DNA from: Symbiodinium natans
Lineage: Eukaryota > Sar > Dinophyceae > Suessiales > Symbiodiniaceae
Direction of reading: 5' to 3'
DNA: 10,492 bases
Assembly: GCA_905221605.1 (NCBI GenBank)
Contig: CAJNDS010001704.1
Span: 1 to 10,492 of the forward strand
The notes beneath the pieces were generated by a model. It saw nothing but the letters and a program-made list of their open reading frames with translations, made no database searches and had not been told where the DNA came from. The position numbers and the translations under genes are program-made. Position 1 is the first letter of the stretch, and the number at the start of each line of letters is the position of its first letter. Shown piece by piece: positions 1-5,217 of the stretch.

Positions 1-56
1 ACCTAAACCCTAAACCCTAAACCCTAAACCCTAAACCCTAAACCCTAAACCCTAAA
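1..56 (+). repeat. Telomeric repeat (CCCTAAA)n at the left edge
   Basis: About eight units of CCCTAAA, the C-rich strand of a TTTAGGG telomere, begin at the first base (first unit partial: ACCTAAA). Reading CCCTAAA left to right at the left edge is the orientation of a genuine left chromosome end. The tract is short, so either the assembly lost most of the terminal array or this is another interstitial tract with more sequence to its left. It runs directly into the structured segment at 57. Confidence 0.93.
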
Positions 57-220
57 CTGCCGAGAGCGCCGCTGTCCATATGCATGGGCGCTCGAGGCTT
101 CGACCGAGGTCCCCGCCCGAGCGTCTCCACAGAACGGTGAGGGAGGGTAAAGCCTCCCGGTAGACGAGACGGCAGTGACTGGCTACGCCTCAGACCTAGG
201 GCGTCAGCCCTTTTGTTTTT
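57..220 (+). ncRNA. Hairpin-rich stretch ending in a T-run; possible small RNA
   Basis: Unique, moderately GC-rich DNA beside the first telomeric tract. I see three perfect stems. GAGCGCC 64-70 pairs with GGCGCTC 87-93, with a nested CCAT/ATGG. GGGAGG 141-146 pairs with CCTCCC 153-158. AGGGC 198-202 pairs with GCCCT 207-211 across a GTCA loop. The last stem runs straight into TTTTGTTTTT (211-220), which looks like an RNA polymerase III stop. No open frame of note fits here. The two later segments also begin with hairpins, so this may be a shared module. A transcript is inference; no A box, B box or known family was recognised. Confidence 0.22.
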
Positions 221-280
221 AGGACCCCAAACCTACGACCGTTGATGTGTTTTAGTGTTTTTTACGGGGGTCAGGGTACC

Positions 281-548
281 GGGACCCCCCTGGGACCCCC
301 CTGGGACCCCCCTGGGACCCCCCTGGGACCCCCCCTGGGACCTTGCTGGGACCCCCCTGGGACCATCTTGGGACCGGACTCCCCTGGGACCCCCCTAGGA
401 CTGCCTGGGACCCCCCTGGACCGCCTGAGACCTGGGACCCCCCTGAAAACCCCCCTCGACCTTTGTTACCTCAAACAGACGGGCCTTTCTGGACCCCCCC
501 CCCCACCCCCTTGGGACCCCCCTCAGACCCCCCTGACACCCCCTCCCA
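281..548 (+). repeat. 11-bp minisatellite GGGACCCCCCT, decaying rightwards
   Basis: The 11-bp unit GGGACCCCCCT is nearly perfect for the first five copies from 281, then drifts (GGGACCTTGCT, GGGACCATCTT) and dissolves into C-rich DNA by about 548. Because 11 is not a multiple of 3 and the unit lacks stops, it opens two overlapping plus-strand frames (242-619 and 343-657) whose proline/glycine/threonine-rich translations are products of the repeat, not genes. The unit differs at two positions from the 11-bp unit at 3655-3893 (GGGAGGCCCCT). Confidence 0.88.
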
Positions 549-555
549 AGAATTC

Positions 556-717
556 GCTCGGTTTTGGTCAAAAATCCAGAAAACGAGAGACCACCCAGAG
601 CCGTCGATTTCAGTACTAAAAAATCGCATTTTTAACTGGGACCCGGGCCGATCCTGAGGTCCCCCTCATTTGGGGTGTTTTTGGAGGCAAACTTTCCCTT
701 TCAAGGGGGGGTCGGAG
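556..717 (+). repeat. 162-bp direct repeat, copy 1
   Basis: Begins GCTCGGTTTTGGTCAAAAAT and ends near GGGGTCGGAG. It recurs at 951-1112, exactly 395 bp downstream, with no net length change and only a few substitutions (for example GGGCCGATCCTGAGG against GAGCCGATCCTGGGG). It contains the motif GTCGATTTCAGTACTAAAAA (near 603-622), which recurs in diverged inverted form at 1225 and 1332. No coding signal. Confidence 0.92.
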
Positions 718-785
718 TTTGAGGCTAGGGGGGGTCTCAGAAGACTCTTTTGCCTTTAAAATTGAAAAACACAACCCCCCCTTGA
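701..785. repeat. 12-bp perfect inverted repeat around a 61-bp spacer
   Basis: TCAAGGGGGGGT (701-712) pairs exactly with ACCCCCCCTTGA (774-785). The same TCAAG-G-run motif recurs at 1096, and a compact C6-TTGA-G6 hairpin occurs at 1481-1496. The G-runs suggest a structural element of this segment rather than a transposon end: I see no target-site duplication and no transposase frame. Confidence 0.6.
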
Positions 786-850
786 CCAAAACTAGGCTGT
801 GAAAAGGTCGCGGGGGCGGCCCTCCATCAGAATTGAAGGTTACAAACTCT

Positions 851-930
851 GAAATATCCTGAAAAACATTGAAAAACCTTAAAAAACACTGAAAAATTCT
901 GAAAAACCTTGAAGAACCTTGAAAAACTTG
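851..930 (+). repeat. 10-bp tandem repeat GAAAAACCTT
   Basis: Eight copies in strict 10-bp phase, consensus GAAAAACCTT, each with zero to three changes (GAAATATCCT, GAAAAACATT, AAAAAACACT, GAAAAATTCT, GAAGAACCTT). The reverse complement gives a phenylalanine-rich open frame (part of 827-1024 minus) that reflects composition only. The ten-base phasing of A-runs is close to the DNA helical repeat, so intrinsic curvature is plausible. Confidence 0.85.
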
Positions 931-950
931 AAATCCCGAAGCCGGTGAAG

Positions 951-1112
951 GCTCGGTTTTGGTCAAAAATCCAGAAAACGAGAGACCACCCAGAGCCGTC
1001 GATTTCAGTACTAAAAAATCGCATTTTTAACTGGGACCCGAGCCGATCCTGGGGTCCCCCTCATTTGGGGTGTTTTTGGAGGCAAACTTTCCCTCTCAAG
1101 GGGGGGCCGGAG
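951..1112 (+). repeat. 162-bp direct repeat, copy 2
   Basis: Second copy of the 556-717 unit, in the same orientation and offset by 395 bp, differing at only a few positions (for example CCCTCTCAAG for CCCTTTCAAG). The DNA between the copies (718-950), including the 10-bp A-rich repeat, may be the rest of a larger duplicated unit whose second copy is missing. Confidence 0.92.
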
Positions 1113-1224
1113 GGCGCAGTTTTGGATTTATGAGGCCTCCCCACCCGCCAGGCTAGGGTTCCGGCCTCCCAGAGGGGCTTCCTGGGGCCTGAGCTGACAG
1201 GGTCTCATTTGCCCAGACGCGTAA

Positions 1225-1369
1225 GAAAATGTGGGTTTTTTAGTATTGCAAATCGACGGTTTTCCATTTCAAAAAGCAGGGCCGGCCGAGGCCCTGCTAC
1301 TCCCGACCGTTTTTGCTGCCCTTTCAAGCCCGAAAATGTGGGTTCTTGGTATTGCAATTGATGGTTTTG
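1225..1369 (-). repeat. Two diverged inverted copies of the 33-bp motif seen at 601 and 996
   Basis: GAAAATGTGGGTTTTTTAGT followed by ATTGCAAATCGACGG starts at 1225. A second copy starts at 1332 (GAAAATGTGGGTTCTTGGT then ATTGCAATTGATGG). The reverse complement of the motif inside the 162-bp repeats (around 601-633 and 996-1028) reads AAAATGCGATTTTTTAGT then ACTGAAATCGACGG, clearly the same motif. So this segment carries two plus and two minus copies. Translations share an M-x-x-x-x-x-x-IDG pattern, but no continuous coding frame surrounds them, so I treat the motif as a repeat. Confidence 0.65.
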
Positions 1370-1509
1370 GGCACCTTCCATTTTACTCCGTGAAAGCTCC
1401 AAGAAGCCTACGAGTCACTGACAGGCTCCATGAAGCTCGGGAGACCCCGCCCTGCTCTTTCTCTGTAAAAAGCAAGAAAGCCCCCCTTGAGGGGGGTTTG
1501 GGGGGTGAA

Positions 1510-1542
1510 CCCTAAACCCTAAATGAGAATAGTTTGGGTGGT
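1510..1542 (+). other. CCCTAAACCCTAAA-N8-GTTTGGGTGGT motif, copy 1
   Basis: An isolated pair of CCCTAAA units (1510-1523) outside any long tract, then 8 bases, then GTTTGGGTGGT (1532-1542). The same arrangement with the same 8-base spacing occurs at 2746-2778. The right half resembles the G-strand of the telomere repeat, so the two halves are partly complementary and could fold back. It lies about 75 bp left of the tract that starts at 1616. Confidence 0.6.
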
Positions 1543-1579
1543 TGGGTGGGACTACATGCTAACGCAAGCGAGCGGCCCG

Positions 1580-1615
1580 GGTGCTTTTAGCACCAGCGAG
1601 CTTCCCTTCTATACA
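1580..1615 (+). other. Hairpin and ACA junction before telomeric tract
   Basis: GGTGC (1580-1584) pairs with GCACC (1590-1594) around TTTTA. After about 20 bases the sequence reads ATACA and then enters CCCTAAA repeats at 1616. The ACA|CCCTAAA junction is repeated at 2944-2947 and 5215-5218. The remainder of 1113-1509 is unique GC-rich DNA with small duplications and no convincing gene. Confidence 0.4.
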
Positions 1616-2236
1616 CCCTAAACCCCAAACCCTAAACCCTAAACCCTAAACCCTAAACCCTAAACCCTAAACCCTAAACCCTAAACCCTAAACCCTAAAC
1701 CCTAAACCCTAACCTAAACCCTAAACCCTAAACCCTAAACCCTAAACCCTAAACCCTAAACCCTAAACCCTAAACCCTAAACCCTAACCCTAACCCTACA
1801 CCCTAACCCTAAACCCTAACCCGACCCTAAAACCTAAACCTAAACTAAACCCTAACCCTAACCCTACCCTAAACCCTAAACCCTAACCCTAAACCCTAAC
1901 CCAAACCCTAAACCCTAAACTCCTAAACCCTAACCCTAACCCTAAAAACTAAACCCTAAACCTAACCCTAACCCTACACCCTAAACCCTAACGCCTAACC
2001 CTAGAACCCTACCCTAAACCCTAAATTCCTAAACCTAAACCTAAACCCTCCTAAACCCTAAACCCTAAACCCTAAACCCTAAACCCTAAACCCTAAACCC
2101 TAAACCCTAAACCCTAAACCCTAAACCCTAAACCCTAAACCCAAAACCCTAAACCCTAAACCCTAACCCCTAAACCTAAACCCTAAACCCTAAACCCTAA
2201 ACCCTAAACCCTAAACCCTAAACCCTAAACCCTAAA
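1616..2236 (+). repeat. Interstitial telomeric tract with a degenerate core
   Basis: About 620 bp of CCCTAAA. The left part (to about 1780) and right part (from about 2050) are nearly perfect. The middle carries many variants: CCCTAA, CCCTACA, CCCGACC, AAAACCTAAA, TCCTAAA. This suggests two younger perfect tracts flanking an older eroded one, or uneven recombination-based correction within one tract. Same orientation as the tract at position 1. Confidence 0.96.
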
Positions 2237-2244
2237 TTCCCACC

Positions 2245-2493
2245 CGGCCTGCTTAGGCCGTACCCACCCTATACTAGGGTGCCTGGACCCAGAAGATACC
2301 CGGCAGCGATGAACACCTTTACTGGATGGACAATGGGTGGAGCCATTGGAGAGTGGTCGAATTCAGCCCCTCGGGCTGAGCCTTGCTTTAGGACCACTTA
2401 CGTGGTGCCTTATATTAAAGCCTGGGCCGGAATCCTTCGGTGGACGTTTCCCTGGGGGGGTACCCCCCCAGAGCCTAAAAACGGATTTTTTTG
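2245..2493 (+). ncRNA. Cluster of six perfect hairpins followed by T7; candidate structured RNA
   Basis: Starting nine bases after the telomeric tract there are six perfect stems: CGGCCT/AGGCCG 2245-2260 (loop GCTT); CACCCTA/TAGGGTG 2265-2281 (loop TAC); CAATGG/CCATTG 2331-2348; TCAGCCC/GGGCTGA 2363-2379 (loop CTC); ACCAC/GTGGT 2393-2406 (loop TTAC), which extends by two pairs past a bulge; and the 20-bp palindrome at 2452-2471. A further GAGCC/GGCTC pair encloses TTTTTTT at 2487-2493, a possible polymerase III stop. One plus frame (2279 onward) is open through this stretch, but its extension is only proline runs from the C-tract. It matches no RNA family I recognise (not 5S, U1-U6 or tRNA). 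The stems are seen directly; the RNA is inference. Confidence 0.3.
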
Positions 2494-2499
2494 GCTCCT

Positions 2500-2690
2500 G
2501 ACCCCTGATCCCCCACCTGGCCCCCCTCCCCCTGGGCCCCCCCCCCCCCAGGCCCCCCCCCCCCCTGCCCCCCCCCCCCCCCTACCCCCTGTGCCCCCAC
2601 TGCTGGCCCCCACCCCCCCCCTTTGCCCCGCCCCTGGCCCCCCCTGACACCCCCGGGCCCTCCCTCTGGCTCCCCCCCCCCCCCGCAAAT
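2500..2690 (+). repeat. C-rich low-complexity tract
   Basis: Runs of 6 to 14 C broken by CTGG, CAGG, CTGC or CTCC, occupying the position in this segment that the 11-bp minisatellites hold in the segments on either side. Spacing is irregular, so it may be an eroded relative of them. It creates open frames on both strands (proline-rich plus, glycine-rich minus) that are not genes. Homopolymer lengths here are at risk of sequencing error. Confidence 0.85.
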
Positions 2691-2745
2691 GTTTGGTTTC
2701 ATTGAGATTTGAATCGTTTTGCATGGTGGGAATTGAGGGCGACAG

Positions 2746-2778
2746 CCCTAAACCCTAAAAGGTAGTGGTTTGGGTGGT
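2746..2778 (+). other. CCCTAAACCCTAAA-N8-GTTTGGGTGGT motif, copy 2
   Basis: The same motif as at 1510-1542: two CCCTAAA units (2746-2759), 8 bases, then GTTTGGGTGGT (2768-2778). The 8-base spacers differ in sequence (AGGTAGTG here, TGAGAATA there), so the matching lengths are notable. A stem CTGTGA/TCACAG (2782-2797, loop AAGC) follows at once. Confidence 0.6.
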
Positions 2779-2946
2779 GGCCTGTGAAAGCTCACAGCGG
2801 GTGGGGAGAAAGAACCCAGCACCAATGAAATTGTTGGATTACATTGAAAACAGATGCCTTCGCGTGACATGCCGCCCCCCCACACCCCCTGGGTGTGTAG
2901 GGGCGCCATTTACACATGGTACTTACTGCCGCTGCGCGGCGAGACA
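2779..2946 (+). other. Right part of segment 2 with three hairpins, ending at ACA
   Basis: About 170 bp between the motif and the next telomeric tract. Stems are CTGTGA/TCACAG 2782-2797, CACACCC/GGGTGTG 2881-2897 (loop CCT), and GCCGC/GCGGC 2928-2940, followed by GAGACA and the CCCTAAA tract. A 64-codon open frame (2765-2959) crosses the stretch but ends inside the telomeric repeats and has no recognisable domain, so it is not called a gene. A hairpin followed by ACA is superficially like the end of an H/ACA RNA, but too little is present to claim one. Confidence 0.35.
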
Positions 2947-3299
2947 CCCTAAACCCTAAACCCTAAACCCTAAACCCTAAACCCTAAACCCTAAACCCTA
3001 AACCCTAAACCCTAAACCCTAAACCCTAAACCCTAAACCCTAAACCCTAAACCCTAAACCCTAAACCCTAAACCCTAAACCTAAACCCTAAACCCTAAAC
3101 CCTAAACCCTAACCCGACCCTAAACCCTAAACCCTAAAACCCTAAACCCTAAACCCTAAACCCTAAACCCTAAACCCTAAACCCTAAACCCTAAACCCTA
3201 AACCCTAAACCCTAAACCCTAAACCCTAAACCCTAAACCCTAAACCCTAAAACCCCCTAAACCCTAAACCCTAAACCCTAAACCCTAAACCCTAAACCC
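2947..3299 (+). repeat. Interstitial telomeric tract
   Basis: About 350 bp of CCCTAAA in the same orientation as the others and mostly perfect. Isolated variants include CCTAAA near 3078, CTAACCCGACCCTAAA near 3110-3125 (the CCCGACCC variant also occurs near 1820), and two units with extra A or C near 3136 and 3248-3256. The shared variant suggests exchange or common descent with the 1616-2236 tract. Confidence 0.97.
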
Positions 3300-3427
3300 G
3301 CCCACCACCCCTCGCACTCTAGAGGTGAGTGGGCGCCGTCGAGCGCTCAGCGAGACCACGCAGGCCCGATCTAGGCTGATCGGGCCTGCAGGCACACCCC
3401 TGAAGGGGTCGCCAAGCTTGGTCGCCA
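3299..3427 (+). other. Hairpin cluster at the start of segment 3
   Basis: CGCCCAC 3299-3305 pairs with GTGGGCG 3329-3335 at the base of an imperfect inner stem. A 12-bp perfect stem follows, GCAGGCCCGATC 3360-3371 with GATCGGGCCTGC 3378-3389 around TAGGCT. Then come ACCCCT/AGGGGT 3396-3409 and the palindrome CCAAGCTTGG 3412-3421, which can also pair as CTTGG/CCAAG with its neighbour. No T-run follows directly. The position beside the telomeric tract matches the hairpin clusters of segments 1 and 2, but the sequences are not obviously alike. Confidence 0.4.
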
Positions 3428-3472
3428 AGCACAGTCCCTAGTATATTCTATTGCCCTAAAACCGAGCCTTTG

Positions 3473-3556
3473 CTCGCGGGAGGTGTTTTGCTAACCTGGC
3501 CTGGGGCCCCCCTGGAGGCCTCCGGGGCCCCTCTGGGGGCGGTGCCGACTGCGGCC
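3473..3556 (+). repeat. Diverged duplication, copy 1 (partner at 3995)
   Basis: CTCGCGGGAGGTGTTTTGCTAAC, then a CTGGAGGCCTCC core, ending in GCGGCC. It aligns with 3995-4075 with small indels. Upstream, AAAACCGAGCCTTTG matches the AAAACCTGAATTTT of the 98-bp repeat family, so this is an old, eroded unit of that family on the left side of the minisatellite. Confidence 0.6.
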
Positions 3557-3654
3557 TTGTTCGCTGGACCAGAGGCCCTTTTTCGGGCTCAGCCTGGGCC
3601 ACTGCTCAAAAATTGCGTTTTGTGTCTGTTCCGCATTTTTTGTCCTCGAGGTTC

Positions 3655-3893
3655 TAGGAGGCCCCAAGGAGGCCCTGGGAGGCCCCTGGGAGGCCCCTGG
3701 GAGGCCCCTGGGAGGCCCCTGGGAGGCCCCTGGGAGGCCCCTGGGAGGCCCCTGCAAGGCCCCTGGGAGGCCCCTGGGAGGCCCCTGGGAGGCCCCTGGG
3801 AGGCCCCTGAGAGGCCCCTGCCCTGGGAGGCCCCTGGGAGGCCCCTGGGAGGCCCCTGGGAGGCCCCTGGGAGGCCCCTGTGGGAGGCGCCTG
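3655..3893 (+). repeat. 11-bp minisatellite GGGAGGCCCCT
   Basis: Around twenty copies of GGGAGGCCCCT in near-perfect tandem, with occasional variants (CAAGGCCCCT, GAGAGGCCCCT, a CCCTG slip near 3820, TGGGAGGCGCCT at the end). Every frame on both strands is open across it, giving 11-residue peptide repeats such as GLPGASQGPPR on the minus strand. That explains the 346-codon minus frame (3589-4629) and its neighbours. The unit differs from the segment 1 minisatellite only at positions 5 and 6. Confidence 0.93.
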
Positions 3894-4930
3894 GAACTCG
3901 CAAACTTCTAAACACACACCGGCATGGAGAATAGAAACAATGAGAAGGAAGGCCCTCCGGCCGAAGACGTCCCCCAGCGCAAAACCTGAATTTTCTCGCG
4001 GCAGGCGTTTCTAACTGGATTGGGCCTTTCCTGGAGGCCTCCTTGGACCCTCTGGAGGGCCTCCCGACAGCGGCCGGCCCCTGAAAGGCTTTTAGGAGGC
4101 CCTGGAAGGGTTCTGGGAGGTTGAAAGCCCTCAAGGCTCTCCGAAGTTTTGGAGCCAGGTTCTGGGAGGCCCCTGCGCAAAACCTGAATTTTTCTTCTAG
4201 ACGCACCCCGGCATAGAGAATAGAAACAATGAGAAGGCCCTCCGGCCGAAACGTCCCCCAGCGCAAGACCTGAATTTTTCTATCGCAAACTTCTAGACAC
4301 ACACACCGGCATAGGATTAGAAACGATGAGAAGGCCCTCCGGCCGAAGACGTCCCCCTGCGCAAAACCTGATTTTCTCCTGCAAATTTCTAAAGAATACA
4401 AACAATGAGAAGGCTCTCCGGCCGAAGACGTCCCCCAGCGCAAAACCTGAATTTTTCTATCGCAAATTTCTAGAGACACGCCGGCATAGAGAATAGAAAC
4501 AATGAGAAGGCCATCCGGCCGAAGACGTCCCCCAGCGCAAAACCTGTTTTTGTTTGCTACAAGTTTCTTGACGTGACTTTCACAAGGCACCCTTCTAGCA
4601 ACAGGTCTTTCGCCAAGCAGCCTTGACATTCCGGCATAGCCTTCCGGCCGAAGACGTCCCCCAACGCAAAACCTGAATTTTTCTCTCGCAAACTTCTAGA
4701 CACACACCGGCATAGAGAATAGAAACAATGAGAAGGCCCTCCGGCCGAAGACGTCCCCCAGCGCAAAACCTGAATTTTCTCTCGCAAGCTTTTAGACATA
4801 CTTTTCACAAGGCATCTTCCTAGCAGCAAGTCTTTCGCCATGCAGCCTTGACACTCCAACATAGGGAACAGAAACAATGAGAAGGCCCTCCGGCCGAAGA
4901 TGTCCCCTGCGCAAAACCTGAATTTTCTCC
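3893..4930 (+). repeat. Degenerate ~98-bp tandem repeat, about nine units
   Basis: Each unit reads roughly GCGCAAAACCTGAATTTTTC, then CTCGCAAACTTCTAGACACA, then CACCGGCATAGAGAATAGAA, then ACAATGAGAAGGCCCTCCGG, then CCGAAGACGTCCCCCA. The GCGCAAAACCTG anchor occurs at 3977, 4175, 4261, 4359, 4438, 4535, 4664 (as ACGC), 4761 and 4909. Spacing is 79-98 bp where simple, longer where other DNA is inserted (4007-4174 minisatellite-like DNA; 4571-4640 and 4795-4865 a second repeat). The GGCCCTCCGGCC core can form a small stem. No stable frame: indels change phase between units, so the minus frames across it are not genes. Confidence 0.88.
3995..4075 (+). repeat. Diverged duplication, copy 2 (partner at 3473)
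   Basis: CTCGCGGCAGGCGTTTCTAAC, then CTGGAGGCCTCC, ending GCGGCC. It starts 522 bp after copy 1 and ends 519 bp after it. DNA rich in GGAGGCC and related words follows to 4174, including one intact minisatellite unit (4164-4174) fused directly to the GCGCAAAACC anchor at 4175. This shows the minisatellite and the 98-bp repeat were once part of one larger repeating unit. Confidence 0.6.
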
Positions 4931-5055
4931 TGCAAGCTTCAGGCATGACTTCCATAAGGCTCCTTTCTAGCAACAGGAGGTTCTATTTCCAAGGCAGCTT
5001 CTTAAATGTTACCATGCAGCAAGGCATCTTTATAGCAAATTGACATCAAGACACA
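4571..5055 (+). repeat. Second interspersed repeat (~65 bp), three to four copies
   Basis: A sequence like GACTTTCACAAGGCACCCTT, CTAGCAACAGGTCTTTCGCC, AAGCAGCCTTGACATTCC occurs at 4571-4640, again at 4795-4865, partly at 4932-4990, and in eroded form near 5009-5055 (CAGCAAGGCATCTTTATAGC, TTGACATCAAGACAC). The copies sit between units of the 98-bp repeat and then replace it. Not recognised as a known element. Confidence 0.65.
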
Positions 5056-5217
5056 TATTGGATGCTGGACCGAAGTACAACATTGAGTGCAGAAGTGTTT
5101 GAATGTGGGCTGGCTTTAATTCGGCTGGCTCTGGTTTGTTTCGCTGCAAGTAGTGTTTGGGTGGCCTTTGGGGTGGGCATGTCTACACACAATTGCGTAC
5201 AGCTGACCCGTGCTACA
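5056..5217 (+). other. Unique end of segment 3 with GTTTGGGTGG element
   Basis: About 160 bp of unique sequence. TAGTGTTTGGGTGGCCT (5151-5167) parallels TAGTGGTTTGGGTGGTGGCCT in segment 2 (2763-2783). It again lies shortly before a telomeric tract, which begins after CTACA at 5218. The isolated CCCTAAA pair present in the other two copies is absent here. No gene seen. Confidence 0.45.

Noticed and set aside
242-657. Proline-rich plus-strand frames over the segment 1 minisatellite
   Set aside because: Two overlapping frames are open at once and both follow the 11-bp period; no domain or start context.
2348-2372. tRNA or polymerase III A/B boxes (TTGGAGAGTGG and GGTCGAATTC)
   Set aside because: Both are imperfect, they lie almost side by side, and no cloverleaf can be drawn around them.
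2476-2500. Dinoflagellate spliced-leader-like word (TTTTTTTGGCTCCTG)
   Set aside because: It matches only the TTTTGGCTC core and lacks the preceding and following bases of the leader, so chance is likelier.
2279-2647. Plus-strand frame starting MPGPRRYPAAMNTFTGW
   Set aside because: The first 75 residues look superficially protein-like, but the frame runs through the hairpin cluster and then the C-tract gives only proline. No family recognised, so I kept the structural reading.
2779-2946. H/ACA small nucleolar RNA
   Set aside because: There is a hairpin before ACA, but no H box between two stems of suitable size, and ACA is also the shared junction word at the other tracts.
3589-4629. 346-codon minus-strand open frame
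   Set aside because: Its right-hand half is the 11-bp minisatellite read three times per 33 bp (GLPGASQGPPR) and the rest crosses 98-bp repeats. The unit lacks stops in all frames on both strands, so openness is automatic.
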